DNA from: Microbacterium immunditiarum
GTDB taxonomy: Bacteria; Actinomycetota; Actinomycetes; Actinomycetales; Microbacteriaceae
Direction: 5' to 3'
Length of the DNA stretch: 64,000 nucleotides
Assembly (NCBI RefSeq): GCF_013409785.1
Contig: NZ_JACCBV010000001.1
Location: 1,736,001-1,800,000 of the forward strand
Positions 9,505 through 19,668 of the stretch are shown here, piece after piece (position 1 is the stretch's first letter; every line of letters begins with the position of its first letter). The notes below the pieces were generated by a model, which did not search any database, was not told the DNA's origin, and saw nothing but the letters and a program-made list of their open reading frames with translations. A program made the position numbers and the translations under genes.

Positions 9505-10725
9505 ATGACCCACATCGTCATCGTCGGAGGGGGCCTCGCGGCGGGAACCGCTGCGGCCACCCTGCGCAAGGAGGGGTTCGACGGCGACGTGACCGTCATC
9601 GCCGACGAGCCCCACACGCCCTATCAGCGACCGCCGCTGTCGAAGGGCTATCTGCAGGGGGAGGAAGGCACGGATGCCGTGATCCTGCACCCGCCGGAGT
9701 GGTAAGACGAGCAGCGCATCGACGTGCGCACGTCGACCTCCGTCACGTCCCTCGACCCTGCCGACCACCGCGTGGGGCTTGCGGACGAGACGTCGCTCGC
9801 GTACGACTCGGTGCTGCTGGCGACCGGCGCGTCGCCGAGGCGTCTGCCCATTGAGGGCGCCGACCTGCCCGGCGTGCGCATGCTGCGCCGGCTCGACGAC
9901 TCCGACGCGCTGCGCGCCGAGCTCAAGGACGGCGGACACCGGCTCGTGCTCATCGGCTCGGGCTGGATCGGCATGGAGGTCGCGGCGTCCGCGCGCACGC
10001 TCGGCAACGAGGTGACGGTGCTCGAGCGCGACGCCGTGCCGCTCGCGCTCGCCGTGGGCGAGCAGATGGGCGGCGTCTTCCGCCGACTGCACGAGGACCA
10101 CGGTGTCGACCTGCGCACGTCGGTGAACGTCGAGCGCATCGTGGGATCGGATCGCGCGGAGGGCGTCGTCGTCGGCGGCGAGACCGTGCCCGCCGACCTC
10201 GTGCTCATCGGCGTCGGAGCCGTGCCCAACACGCAGCTCGCGGAGTCCGCGGGCCTCGAGGTGAACAACGGGATCCTCACGGATGCCGCGCTGCGCACGA
10301 GCGCTCCGGACGTGTACGCCGCGGGCGATGTCGCGAACGCGTACCACCCCGTCATCCAGCGGCACCTGCGCAGCGAGCACTGGGAGAACGCACGCAAGGC
10401 GGGCCCCGTCGCCGCGAAGAGCATGCTCGGCAAGGACGCCGCGCACGACTCGATCCCGTACTTCTACACCGACCAGTTCGACCTCGGAATGGAGCTGTCG
10501 GGCTACCCGCCGCTCATGTCGGACGCCGATCTCGTCATCCGCGGCGACCTCGACAAGCGCGAGTTCATCGCGTTCTGGGTCGACCACGGCCGCGTCGTCG
10601 GGGGCATGAACGTCAACGTGTGGGACGTGAACAAGGCTGTGCAGAAGCTCATCCGGTCGGGCGAGCGGGTCGACCTGCGCGCGCTCGCCGACCCCGACAC
10701 GCCACTCGAGGGCCTCATCCCGTGA
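9505..10725 (+). pseudogene. FAD-dependent ferredoxin reductase-like gene with an in-frame stop
   Basis: The frame encodes a 406-codon pyridine-nucleotide-disulfide oxidoreductase: FAD motif VGGGLAAGTAAATL, TPYQRPPLSKGYL, NAD(P) motif GSGWIGMEVAASA, GDVANAY and a C-terminal reductase domain. A TAA at 9703-9705 interrupts it after HPPEW. Homologues usually have Tyr-Asp-Glu here, so a TAC-to-TAA change explains it. The frame is otherwise open and well conserved, so the mutation is recent, a sequencing error, or read through. It sits between folE and the folP-like gene, which starts inside its stop codon. Confidence 0.88.
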
Positions 10726-11627
10726 CCCCAGGGCCCTCCACGACGACCGAGGCGTCGTGCGTGCTCGACGTGCGGGGCGCGGCGCTCGACCTCACTCGGC
10801 ACGTCGCCGTGATGGCGATCGTCAACCGCACGCCCGACTCGTTCTACGACCGCGGGGCGACGTTCGCGCTCGACGCCGCGATCGCCGCCGGGCTCGCCGC
10901 GGCGGAGGAGGGCGCCGAGCTCGTCGACGTCGGCGGCGTGAAGTTCGCGCCGGGGCCGCCTCTGCCCGTCGAGGTCGAGAAGGACCGGATCCTGCCGGTG
11001 GTGCGGGCGCTCGCGCCGGTCGTCGCGGTCAGTGTCGACACGTTCCACCCCGAGGTCGCGCGCGCGGCGATCGACGCCGGCGCGAGCATCATCAACGACA
11101 CGACCGGCCTGCGTGACCCGGCCATGGCCGCCGTCGTCTCCGAGGGCGGAGCGGGCGTCGTGATCGCCCACAGCCTGGCGGCACCGCGGATGCCGCATCC
11201 GAACCCCCACTACGACGATGTCGTCGCAGATGTCGCCGCATTCCTCGCGCAGCGACGCGATCTCGCCCTCAGCCGCGGCATCCGGCCCGAGCGGATCATC
11301 CTCGACCCCGGCCACGACCTCAACAAGAACACGCTCCACTCGCTCGAACTCACGCGGCGTCTCGGCGAGCTCGCGGAACTCGGGTCGCCGTTGCTCGTCG
11401 CCCTGTCGAACAAGGACTTCGTGGGCGAGACGCTCGGCCGAGACCGCCACGACCGGGTCGCCGGGTCGCTCGCGGCCGCTGTGTGCTGTGTGCTGCACGG
11501 CGCCCGCGTCGTGCGGACGCACAACGTGCGCGAGACGATCGACGCGGTCCGCATGGTCGAGGCGATCGCCGGATGGCGCGAGCCCGCGTTCCTACGCCAC
11601 AACATGCCCGCAGAGGCGGTCGCATGA
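10722..11627 (+). CDS. Dihydropteroate synthase homologue (FolP2-like)
   Basis: A 301-residue pterin-binding TIM-barrel protein. It has AIVNRTPDSFYDRG and SVDTFHPEVARAAI, but where a true DHPS has GGxSTRPG it has GGVKFAPG, the form seen in the mycobacterial FolP2 group, which is reported to lack DHPS activity. The usual SRKxF and final RxHDV are also altered (SNKDFVG, RTHNV). It may therefore bind another pterin substrate. The GTG overlaps the reductase stop (GTGA) and its own stop overlaps the next ATG, so the cluster is translationally coupled. Confidence 0.85.
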   Translation: MTPGPSTTTEASCVLDVRGAALDLTRHVAVMAIVNRTPDSFYDRGATFALDAAIAAGLAAAEEGAELVDVGGVKFAPGPPLPVEVEKDRILPVVRALAPVVAVSVDTFHPEVARAAIDAGASIINDTTGLRDPAMAAVVSEGGAGVVIAHSLAAPRMPHPNPHYDDVVADVAAFLAQRRDLALSRGIRPERIILDPGHDLNKNTLHSLELTRRLGELAELGSPLLVALSNKDFVGETLGRDRHDRVAGSLAAAVCCVLHGARVVRTHNVRETIDAVRMVEAIAGWREPAFLRHNMPAEAVA

Positions 11628-12331
11628 CGCCGACACGCCAGGAGCTGTTCGACGCGTATGCGCTGCCCGACCGCGACACGCGCCGCGTACGGATGAACTT
11701 CATCGAGAGCGCGGACGGCTCGGTGACGCTCGGCGGACGAAGCGGCGCCCTCGGCGGCGAGACGGACCGCGCGGTGATGCAGGTGCTGCGCACGATGGCC
11801 GACGTCCTCATGATCGGCGCAGGCACGGTGCGTGCCGAGGGCTACGGCGGCGTGCGACTGGACGAGACGGATGCCGCGTGGCGCCGGGAGCGCGGACTGA
11901 GCGAGCACCCGCCGCCGGCCATCGTCAGCCACCGGCTCGACATCGAGCCGGAGCATCCGTTCTTCGCCGAAGCCGTCGTCCGGCCGTTCGTCATCACGCA
12001 CGACGCCGCACCCGCGGGGCGCCGCGGCGCGCTCGAGGACGTCGCGGAGGTGCTCGTGTGCGGCGCAGACGGCGTCGACCTCGCGCTCGCCCTCGACGCG
12101 CTCGCGGAGCGAGGCATGACGCAGGTGCTGTGCGAGGGTGGGCCTCGCCTGTTCGGGTCGCTTCTCGAGGCGGGGCTCGTGGACGAGTTGTGCGTCACGA
12201 TCGCGCCGCGCATCGTCGGCGGCGACGCCGGGCGCATCGATCGCGGCGCGGCCGAGGCCGACCGCAGACTCCGGCTCGCGTCGTCGTTCGTCGACGAGGA
12301 GGGGTACGTCCTCCTGCGCTACGCGGTCTGA
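11624..12331 (+). CDS. RibD C-terminal-domain / dihydrofolate-reductase-like reductase
   Basis: A 235-residue NADPH-dependent reductase of the RibD_C/DHFR fold. Family marks are RVRMNFIESADGSVT, the nucleotide-binding MADVLMIGAGTVRAEGYG and LCEGGPRLFGSLLEAGLVDEL. Standalone RibD_C proteins reduce the riboflavin-pathway pyrimidine, but some can act on dihydrofolate. Placed after folE and a FolP2-like gene, a dihydropterin reductase role is attractive and unproven. It overlaps the preceding gene as ATGA. Confidence 0.85.
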   Translation: MTPTRQELFDAYALPDRDTRRVRMNFIESADGSVTLGGRSGALGGETDRAVMQVLRTMADVLMIGAGTVRAEGYGGVRLDETDAAWRRERGLSEHPPPAIVSHRLDIEPEHPFFAEAVVRPFVITHDAAPAGRRGALEDVAEVLVCGADGVDLALALDALAERGMTQVLCEGGPRLFGSLLEAGLVDELCVTIAPRIVGGDAGRIDRGAAEADRRLRLASSFVDEEGYVLLRYAV

Positions 12332-12368
12332 GGCTCTGCGCCCCGCGGACATCGGTCGAAGGCGGCGG

Positions 12369-12497
12369 TCAGTCGAGGGACGCGCGCACCGCGCGGTCGA
12401 TCACCGGCCGGATCTCGGCTTCGGGGTCGACGGTAACGCGGTGCAGGACGATCCCCTCGCCGGCGGCCATGAGCGCGCGCGCCGCCTCCTCGGGTGA
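12369..12497 (-). pseudogene. 3' remnant of a TetR-family regulator
   Basis: Only the last 42 codons remain: SPEEAARALMAAGEGIVLHR followed by VTVDPEAEIRPVIDRAVRA, a standard C-terminal end of the TetR ligand-binding domain. The DNA-binding half is gone. The open frame continues upstream into the opposite strand of the neighbouring hydrolase remnant, where it no longer resembles TetR. The break lies at about 12495-12500. Confidence 0.7.
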
Positions 12498-12824
12498 CCG
12501 GGCACCGACGCGTGCGACGAGGCCTACGTCGAGGCGCTCCGGGATCCGGCGCGGGCCCGCGCGGCGTCGAAGCTTTACCGCGGTCTCATCCTGCCCGCGT
12601 TCACGAAGATCATCAGGGGCGGGTACCGAGGGCGCGTCCTGGGCACCCCGACGCTCGTCCTGTTCGGCGCCGACGACGCGCTCCTCCCGCGGGAGACGCT
12701 CACGGTGACGCGCGAGGACGCACCTCACACGACGGTCGAGTTCGTGCCGGGCGGTGCGCACTTCCTCGTCGACGACAACCCCGACGAGGTGACTCGGCGC
12801 GTGGCGAGCTTCGTGCTGGACTGA
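12498..12824 (+). pseudogene. 3' remnant of an alpha/beta-hydrolase gene
   Basis: About 108 codons with no start codon: part of the cap region (DACDEAYVEALRDPARAR), then TPTLVLFGADDALLPRE with the catalytic acid and GGAHFLVDDNPDEV with the catalytic His. The nucleophile Ser half is missing, and a stop codon (12495-12497) closes the frame just before it. It was probably divergent from the TetR gene whose stump abuts it. Confidence 0.75.
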
Positions 12825-12834
12825 CCGGTGGTCG

Positions 12835-14493
12835 TCAGGCGGCCGCGAGCGCGTCGGCGTCGAGGATCGTGTAGCTGTAGCCCTGCTCGGCGAGGAACCG
12901 CTGCCGGTTCTGCGCGAAGTCCTGGTCGACCGTGTCGCGCGCGATGAGCGTGTAGAAGCTCGCGGTGTGGCCCGACTCCTTCGGACGCAGCAGGCGCCCG
13001 AGCCGCTGTGCCTCCTCTTGGCGAGAGCCGAACGAGCCCGACACCTGGATCGCGACGGATGCCTCGGGCAGGTCGATCGAGAAGTTGGCGACCTTCGACA
13101 CGATGAGCAGCGTGATCTCGCCCTCGCGGAACGCCTGGTAGAGCTGCTCGCGCTCGTCGACGGGCGTCGCCCCGGTGATCTTCGGGGCGTCGAGCGCCTC
13201 GGCGAGGATGTCGATCTGGTCGAGGTACTGCCCGATGACGAGGATGCGCTCGCCCTCGTGCCGCTCGACGAGCCGGCGTACGACCCCGATCTTCGCCTCG
13301 GCGGTCGCCGCGAGCCGGTACCGCTCGTCGTCGGCGGCCGCGGCGTACTCGAGGCGATCGCCCGCGGGAAGGTCGACGCGCACCTCGTAGCAGACCGCGG
13401 GAGAGATGAAGCCCTGCGCCTCGATCTCCTTCCACGGCGCGTCGAAGCGCTTCGGGCCGATGAGGCTGAACACGTCGCCCTCGCGGCCGTCCTCGCGCAC
13501 GAGCGTGGCGGTGAGGCCCAGGCGGCGGCGCGCCTGCAGGTCTGCGGTGAGCTTGAACACGGGCGCCGGCAGCAGGTGGACCTCGTCGTACACGACGAGG
13601 CCCCAGTCGAGCGCGTCGAGCAGCGCGAGGTGCGCGTACTCGCCCTTCCGCTTCGCCGTGAGGATCTGGTACGTCGCGATCGTGACCGGGCGGATCTCCT
13701 TCGCCTGGCCGGAGTACTCGCCGATCTCCTCGGGCGTGAGGCTCGTGCGCCGGAGCAGCTCGTCGCGCCACTGCCGCGCGCTCACGGTGTTGGTGACGAG
13801 GATGAGCGTCGTCGTCTTCGTCTCCGCCATCGCGCCCGCGCCGACGAGCGTCTTGCCTGCCCCGCACGGGAGGACGACGACGCCCGAACCGCCCTGCGTG
13901 AACGTCTCGACCGCCTGGCGCTGATAGGGGCGCAGGTGCCAGCCGTTCTGGGCGAGGTCGATCGGATGCGGCGTGCCCGGCGTGTAGCCCGCGAGGTCCT
14001 CCGCCGGCCAGCCGATCTTCAGCAGCTCCTGCTTGATGTGCCCGCGCGCCCACGCGTCGACGACGTAGAAGTCGGGGGAGGGGTGCGCGATGAGCAGCGG
14101 CTGGATGCGCTTGTTCTTGGCGACCTCGGCGAGGACCGGGGCATCCGTCGACCGCAGGATCAGCGCGTCGTCGCCGTGGCCATCGACGGCCGCGCGCTCG
14201 ATCACGAGGCGGCCGTACCGCCCGACGGTCTCGCGGATGTCGATCGCGACCGACGGAGGCACCGGGAACCGCGTCCACCGGTCGAGCGTCGCGAGCATGT
14301 CGTCGGCGTCGTGGCCGGCCGCACGCGCGTTCCACAGCCCCAGCCGCGTGATGCGGTAGGTGTGGATGTGCTCGGGCGCGCGCTCCAGCTCTGCGAAGAT
14401 CGCGAGTTCGTGACGCGCGCTCTCGGCATCGGGGTGGGCGACCTCGAGCAGCACGGTCCGGTCGCTTTGCACGATGAGGGGGCCGTCAGCCAT
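12835..14493 (-). CDS. XPB-type DNA repair helicase
   Basis: A 552-residue superfamily 2 DNA helicase of the bacterial XPB/Ssl2 group. It has an N-terminal helicase-associated domain, Walker A (PCGAGKT, near residue 210), the DEVH box (near residue 302), LTATLVREDG (motif III) and a C-terminal helicase lobe ending RLGRLLRPKESG. The role is probably DNA opening in repair. It lies just downstream of the helicase-associated gene on the same strand, and the two form a conserved actinobacterial pair. Confidence 0.93.
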   Translation of the reverse strand: MADGPLIVQSDRTVLLEVAHPDAESARHELAIFAELERAPEHIHTYRITRLGLWNARAAGHDADDMLATLDRWTRFPVPPSVAIDIRETVGRYGRLVIERAAVDGHGDDALILRSTDAPVLAEVAKNKRIQPLLIAHPSPDFYVVDAWARGHIKQELLKIGWPAEDLAGYTPGTPHPIDLAQNGWHLRPYQRQAVETFTQGGSGVVVLPCGAGKTLVGAGAMAETKTTTLILVTNTVSARQWRDELLRRTSLTPEEIGEYSGQAKEIRPVTIATYQILTAKRKGEYAHLALLDALDWGLVVYDEVHLLPAPVFKLTADLQARRRLGLTATLVREDGREGDVFSLIGPKRFDAPWKEIEAQGFISPAVCYEVRVDLPAGDRLEYAAAADDERYRLAATAEAKIGVVRRLVERHEGERILVIGQYLDQIDILAEALDAPKITGATPVDEREQLYQAFREGEITLLIVSKVANFSIDLPEASVAIQVSGSFGSRQEEAQRLGRLLRPKESGHTASFYTLIARDTVDQDFAQNRQRFLAEQGYSYTILDADALAAA

Positions 14494-14550
14494 AACGGAC
14501 CATTCTACCCGCGTGGCCGACGCGCGGCGTCGGGGGGCAGGGTTTCGTGC

Positions 14551-16257
14551 TCAGCCCCGGCTGACGCTCACGATGCTCGACACCGGAAGGGTGCGCTCGA
14601 TGTCGGCGCCGCGGTCGCGCCCGCGCAGGCGCCCGCCGCCGAGTCCGGATGCCTCGAGGGTGAACGTGCGCTCGCTGTCGTCGGGCATGCGCACCACGAC
14701 GACCACCGTCGCCCGCGCCCGCACCGCGAGCTCGAGCTCGCGCGCGAGCCACGCCGACTCGGAGTCGGTGGAGCTTCCCGCGCGCAGCGTCGCGATGAGT
14801 CCCGCGTAGACGGTCGCGGGTGGCGTCTCGACCGGGCGCGGCCCCGCGGCGTGGCGGTGCATGGACTCCGGCTCGCCGTCGTCGTCGATCGCGACGACGG
14901 GATAGCGCGCGTCCGCGAGCGCCCAGTACACGGCGTCGCGCGACACGCGCGAGACGAGGTCGCCGCGGTCGGCGACGAGACCGAGGGGCCGCAGGGCCTG
15001 GTCGATCTCGATCGCGTCGAGGATCGAGGCATCCGTCGAGGTCACGCGCGTTCCGCCGGATGCCGCGTCCTCCGCCACGCGGACGAGGCCGTGCCGCGCG
15101 GCCGTGCTCTCGATGAGGTACTCGAGCGGCTGGGGGATGCCCGTGAGCGAGATGCCGGCGAGGAACTCGCGGATCGAGTCCGCCGACTCGCCCTCGGTCA
15201 TGCCGGCGCCGATCGAGTCGGCGCTGAAGCGGTAGCTCGAGGCCTGCGCGCGCGACTCGCGCCGGGCCATGCGTCGCAGGCGCAGGTCGAGCCGGGGCGC
15301 GAGGGGTCCGGGCGCGATCGCCGTGAGGTCTGCCTGCAGGTAGATGCGGTCGATCTCGGCCGGGAGCAGGGCCTCGAGACCGGATGCGTCGACGGTGCCG
15401 TCCTCGCACAGCGCGCGGGTCCACGCGGGCTCCGCACCCGTGGGGGTCAGCAGCCCGAATCGCACCATCACGCGTCGCAGGCTCGCGGCGCGGTTCGGCC
15501 ACGCGGGGTCGAGGGGGAAGGCGTCCTGCCACGATGACACCGGCGACACGCCGCCGCCCGCCGTGCGAAGCGCGGGAGGAAGGGAATCGCGGATGCCCCG
15601 CACGAGCGTCGCCCACCGCTCGGGAGTGCTCGCCTCGAGCCAGCTCTCGCCCGCGTCGCCCACGACCCAGTCGCGTCCGTCGGCGCGCAGGAGTCCCGCC
15701 GCCGCGGCGGCCGTCACGAGATCGTCGAGCTCGTCGGCGTCGAGCACCGCTCCCGCCTCGACGAGCCGGCGACGGTCCACCGCGCTCACGCTTCCGCTGC
15801 CGGTGCGGCTCAGCGCGATCGCGGAGCCCGCCAGCAGCACGTCGGCGAGAGCCCCGAGGTTGGTGAACGCGCGCTCGGCGGCGGCCGCGGCATCCGATTC
15901 GCTCGCCGGTGATGCCTCGTGAGCCTCTTCGGCGTCGAAGGCCGCCGCGTTCTCGACTGCGGCCGCGTCGAGCCGCTCGCGGACCGGGACGAACGGCGCA
16001 CCCGTCTCGTCGACGAGCGCGAGGCGGTGGGCGTCGTCGCCGGTCGTGCGTCCGTCGCGAAGCTCGCGCAGCGTCGCGCGGGGGAGCCGCAGGAGGGCAC
16101 GGTCTACGGTTGCCGGATCCAGCAGCGCCGCCGCCGCGTCGAAGAACCCCTGCCAAGGTGCCGACGGCGAGACGCCGCGGGCCGCGAGCGTGGCGGCGAG
16201 CCCGGCGTCGTCGAGGGACGCCAGCCGGGTCGCGAGCGCGCGCTCGTCGGAGAGCAC
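14551..16257 (-). CDS. Helicase-associated domain protein (XPB partner)
   Basis: A 568-residue protein of the actinobacterial family annotated as helicase-C-terminal or XPB/Ssl2-like N-terminal domain. It begins LSDERALATRLASLDDAGLA and has a winged-helix middle and a C-terminal VVRMPDDSERTFTLEASGL strand region. There is no ATPase motif. It precedes the XPB helicase on the same strand, so a helper role in the same repair process is likely. The GTG directly follows the stop of the small membrane protein gene (TGA|GTG), with a GGAGG inside that gene's end. Confidence 0.8.
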   Translation of the reverse strand: MLSDERALATRLASLDDAGLAATLAARGVSPSAPWQGFFDAAAALLDPATVDRALLRLPRATLRELRDGRTTGDDAHRLALVDETGAPFVPVRERLDAAAVENAAAFDAEEAHEASPASESDAAAAAERAFTNLGALADVLLAGSAIALSRTGSGSVSAVDRRRLVEAGAVLDADELDDLVTAAAAAGLLRADGRDWVVGDAGESWLEASTPERWATLVRGIRDSLPPALRTAGGGVSPVSSWQDAFPLDPAWPNRAASLRRVMVRFGLLTPTGAEPAWTRALCEDGTVDASGLEALLPAEIDRIYLQADLTAIAPGPLAPRLDLRLRRMARRESRAQASSYRFSADSIGAGMTEGESADSIREFLAGISLTGIPQPLEYLIESTAARHGLVRVAEDAASGGTRVTSTDASILDAIEIDQALRPLGLVADRGDLVSRVSRDAVYWALADARYPVVAIDDDGEPESMHRHAAGPRPVETPPATVYAGLIATLRAGSSTDSESAWLARELELAVRARATVVVVVRMPDDSERTFTLEASGLGGGRLRGRDRGADIERTLPVSSIVSVSRG

Positions 16258-16524
16258 TCAGCCTCCTCTGTTGGCGCGCGCCCTCCGCACGAAGCTCATG
16301 ATGAGCACGGTCAGAAGAAGGAGGAACGCGAGGATCGGGGCGATGTAGACGATGATGCCGATCATGGGCCAGACGCCGGTGGAGAAGTCGACGCGTGCCG
16401 CCGACCCGAGCATGATCGCGAAGAAGCACACGATCGACAGCACCAGCAGGCCGAGCGAGATGAAGGAGAGGATGCGGTCGATGCGACGGATCGGAACGTC
16501 CTCGCGGGGGGAGGGTGTGCTCAT
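16258..16524 (-). CDS. Small two-helix membrane protein
   Basis: An 88-residue protein with two predicted membrane helices (SFISLGLLVLSIVCFFAIML and MIGIIVYIAPILAFLLLLT) and a basic C-terminal tail (RRARANRGG). No family was recognised with certainty. The inner ATG at 16524 was preferred over the ATG 30 bases upstream because MSTPSPREDVPIRRID is a typical start. Its stop abuts the next start, so it is co-translated with the XPB partner. Confidence 0.75.
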   Translation of the reverse strand: MSTPSPREDVPIRRIDRILSFISLGLLVLSIVCFFAIMLGSAARVDFSTGVWPMIGIIVYIAPILAFLLLLTVLIMSFVRRARANRGG

Positions 16525-16662
16525 CCGAATAAGACTATCGCGGTGCCGGATCATCTCACGCGCGCGGGCGACGCCGAAAGGATCTAGGCTGGAGGGCGGG
16601 ATCGGAAGGTCCCGACTCCGTCATGCCCGCGCAGTGCGCGGTCCCCCCAAGCGAGGTTTCCC

Positions 16663-17043
16663 ATGCCCACCGGCAAGGTCAGGTTCTACGACGACGAGAA
16701 GGGGTTCGGCTTCATCGCGAGCGACGATGGCCAGGACGTCTTCCTGCACGCGACTGCCCTTCCCGCCGGCGCCTCGCCCAAGGCCGGCCAGCGCGTCGAG
16801 TTCGGCGTCGCCGAGGGCAAGCGCGGCCCGCAGGCCCTCTCCGTGCGGCTCCTCGAGGCGCCCGTGAGCCTCACGAAGCGCTCGCGCAAGCCCGCCGACG
16901 ACATGGCGATCATCGTCGAGGACCTCGTGAAGCTGCTCGACGGCATCGGCGCCGACCTGCGGCGCGGCCGCTACCCGAGCGGCTCGCACTCGCGCAAGGT
17001 CGCGGCCGTCCTGCGCAAGGTCGCGGATGAGCTCGACGCCTGA
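16663..17043 (+). CDS. Cold-shock domain protein with C-terminal extension
   Basis: A 126-residue protein. Residues 1-67 are a cold-shock OB fold with RNP-like motifs (KGFGFIASDD, VFLHATAL). The remaining 60 residues form an added helical region (ADDMAIIVEDLVKLLDGIGA, then SRKVAAVLRKVADELDA) not found in CspA. This extended form recurs in Actinobacteria, and its role is unknown. A TAGGCT hexamer at 16585-16590 is a possible -10. The DUF3027 gene starts four bases after its stop. Confidence 0.88.
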   Translation: MPTGKVRFYDDEKGFGFIASDDGQDVFLHATALPAGASPKAGQRVEFGVAEGKRGPQALSVRLLEAPVSLTKRSRKPADDMAIIVEDLVKLLDGIGADLRRGRYPSGSHSRKVAAVLRKVADELDA

Positions 17044-17047
17044 GCCC

Positions 17048-18717
<1,670 letters not shown>

Positions 18718-18809
18718 CTAGGAGCGCCGCCGGATGCGCCCCGCACGGCCGGGTGTCGTGGCGGTTGGATAGGCTGGGATCGCCCCTTCCACACGGTGAG
18801 GACACCGCG

Positions 18810-19511
18810 ATGACCGACCTGATCGACACCACCGAGATGTACCTGCGCACGATCCTCGAGCTCGAGGAGGAGAACATCGTGCCGCTGCGCGCGCGCATCT
18901 CGGAGCGCCTCGGTCACTCGGGGCCGACCGTGTCGCAGACCGTCGGCCGCATGGAGCGCGACGGCCTCGTCGTCGTGTCGGGCGACCGCACCCTCGAGCT
19001 CACCGACGAGGGCCGCCAGAAGGCGGTCGACGTCATGCGCAAGCACCGGCTCGCCGAGCGGCTGCTCTCCGACGTCATCGGCCTCGACTGGGCGTTCGTC
19101 CACGAAGAGGCGTGCCGCTGGGAGCACGTCATGAGCGAGCAGGTCGAGCGTCGTCTCGTCGAGCTCCTCGGTCACCCGACCGAGTCGCCGTACGGCAACC
19201 CGATCCCGGGCCTCGACCAGCTGGGCGACATCCCGGCGAAGCAGTTCGAGCAGGGGGTCGTCGGGCTCGTCCGGCTGCTGAACGAGGTCGGCGGTCCCGT
19301 GCGGGGCACGGTGCGACGGCTCGCCGAGCCCGCCCAGGTCGATCCCGAACTGCTGCAGCAGCTGAAGGCGGCCGGCGTCGTACCGGGTGCGACGGGCGCG
19401 TACCGGTTCAGCGAGGGGTACGTCCTCGTCGAGATGGACGGGTCCGACGAGGGCCTCGAGCTTCCGGTCGAGGTCGCTTCGCACATCTTCCTCGTCGATG
19501 ACCGCAATTGA
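18810..19511 (+). CDS. ideR: Iron-dependent repressor, DtxR/IdeR family
   Basis: Fe(II)-activated repressor of iron uptake genes, 233 residues. It has an N-terminal winged helix (TEMYLRTILELEEENIVPLR, RLGHSGPTVSQTVGRMERDG), a dimerisation domain with the metal-site residues of HEEACRWEHVMSEQVE, and a C-terminal SH3-like domain, as in full-length IdeR. A TAGGCT -10-like hexamer lies at 18770-18775. The ATG at 18810 was chosen because it matches the conserved N-terminus MTDLIDTTEMYL. Confidence 0.93.
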   Translation: MTDLIDTTEMYLRTILELEEENIVPLRARISERLGHSGPTVSQTVGRMERDGLVVVSGDRTLELTDEGRQKAVDVMRKHRLAERLLSDVIGLDWAFVHEEACRWEHVMSEQVERRLVELLGHPTESPYGNPIPGLDQLGDIPAKQFEQGVVGLVRLLNEVGGPVRGTVRRLAEPAQVDPELLQQLKAAGVVPGATGAYRFSEGYVLVEMDGSDEGLELPVEVASHIFLVDDRN

Positions 19512-19551
19512 CGGGCCTTCGACACGCTCAGCAATCTGCCAGCGCGTCGGC

Positions 19552-19580
19552 GTGACAGATTCGTTACCTTCAGGTAGCCT
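19552..19580 (+). promoter_or_regulatory. Promoter for the M23 peptidase gene
   Basis: GTGACA (19552-19557) and TAGCCT (19575-19580) with a 17-base spacer, giving a leader of about 80 bases. The leader holds two copies of the palindrome CCACGTGG (19617-19624 and 19646-19653) that can pair with each other around a 21-base loop, ending 15 bases before the start codon. Confidence 0.5.
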
Positions 19581-19668
19581 CGAACAGTCCAATCGGCGAG
19601 AAGCCCGCCTCGGACCCCACGTGGATTGCCTCATCGGCTCGTCGTCCACGTGGTGAAGCCTGCACCTC

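Noticed and set aside
12369..12761. A 130-codon minus-strand gene
   Set aside because: Only the last 42 codons look like TetR; the rest is the reverse of the hydrolase remnant.
12967..15537. 856-codon plus-strand frame opposite the XPB helicase genes
   Set aside because: Shadow frame; it spans two well-supported opposite genes.
19512..19668. c-di-AMP (ydaO) riboswitch before the M23 peptidase
   Set aside because: Considered because such leaders precede actinobacterial wall hydrolases, but the leader from the promoter is only about 80 bases and lacks the conserved blocks.
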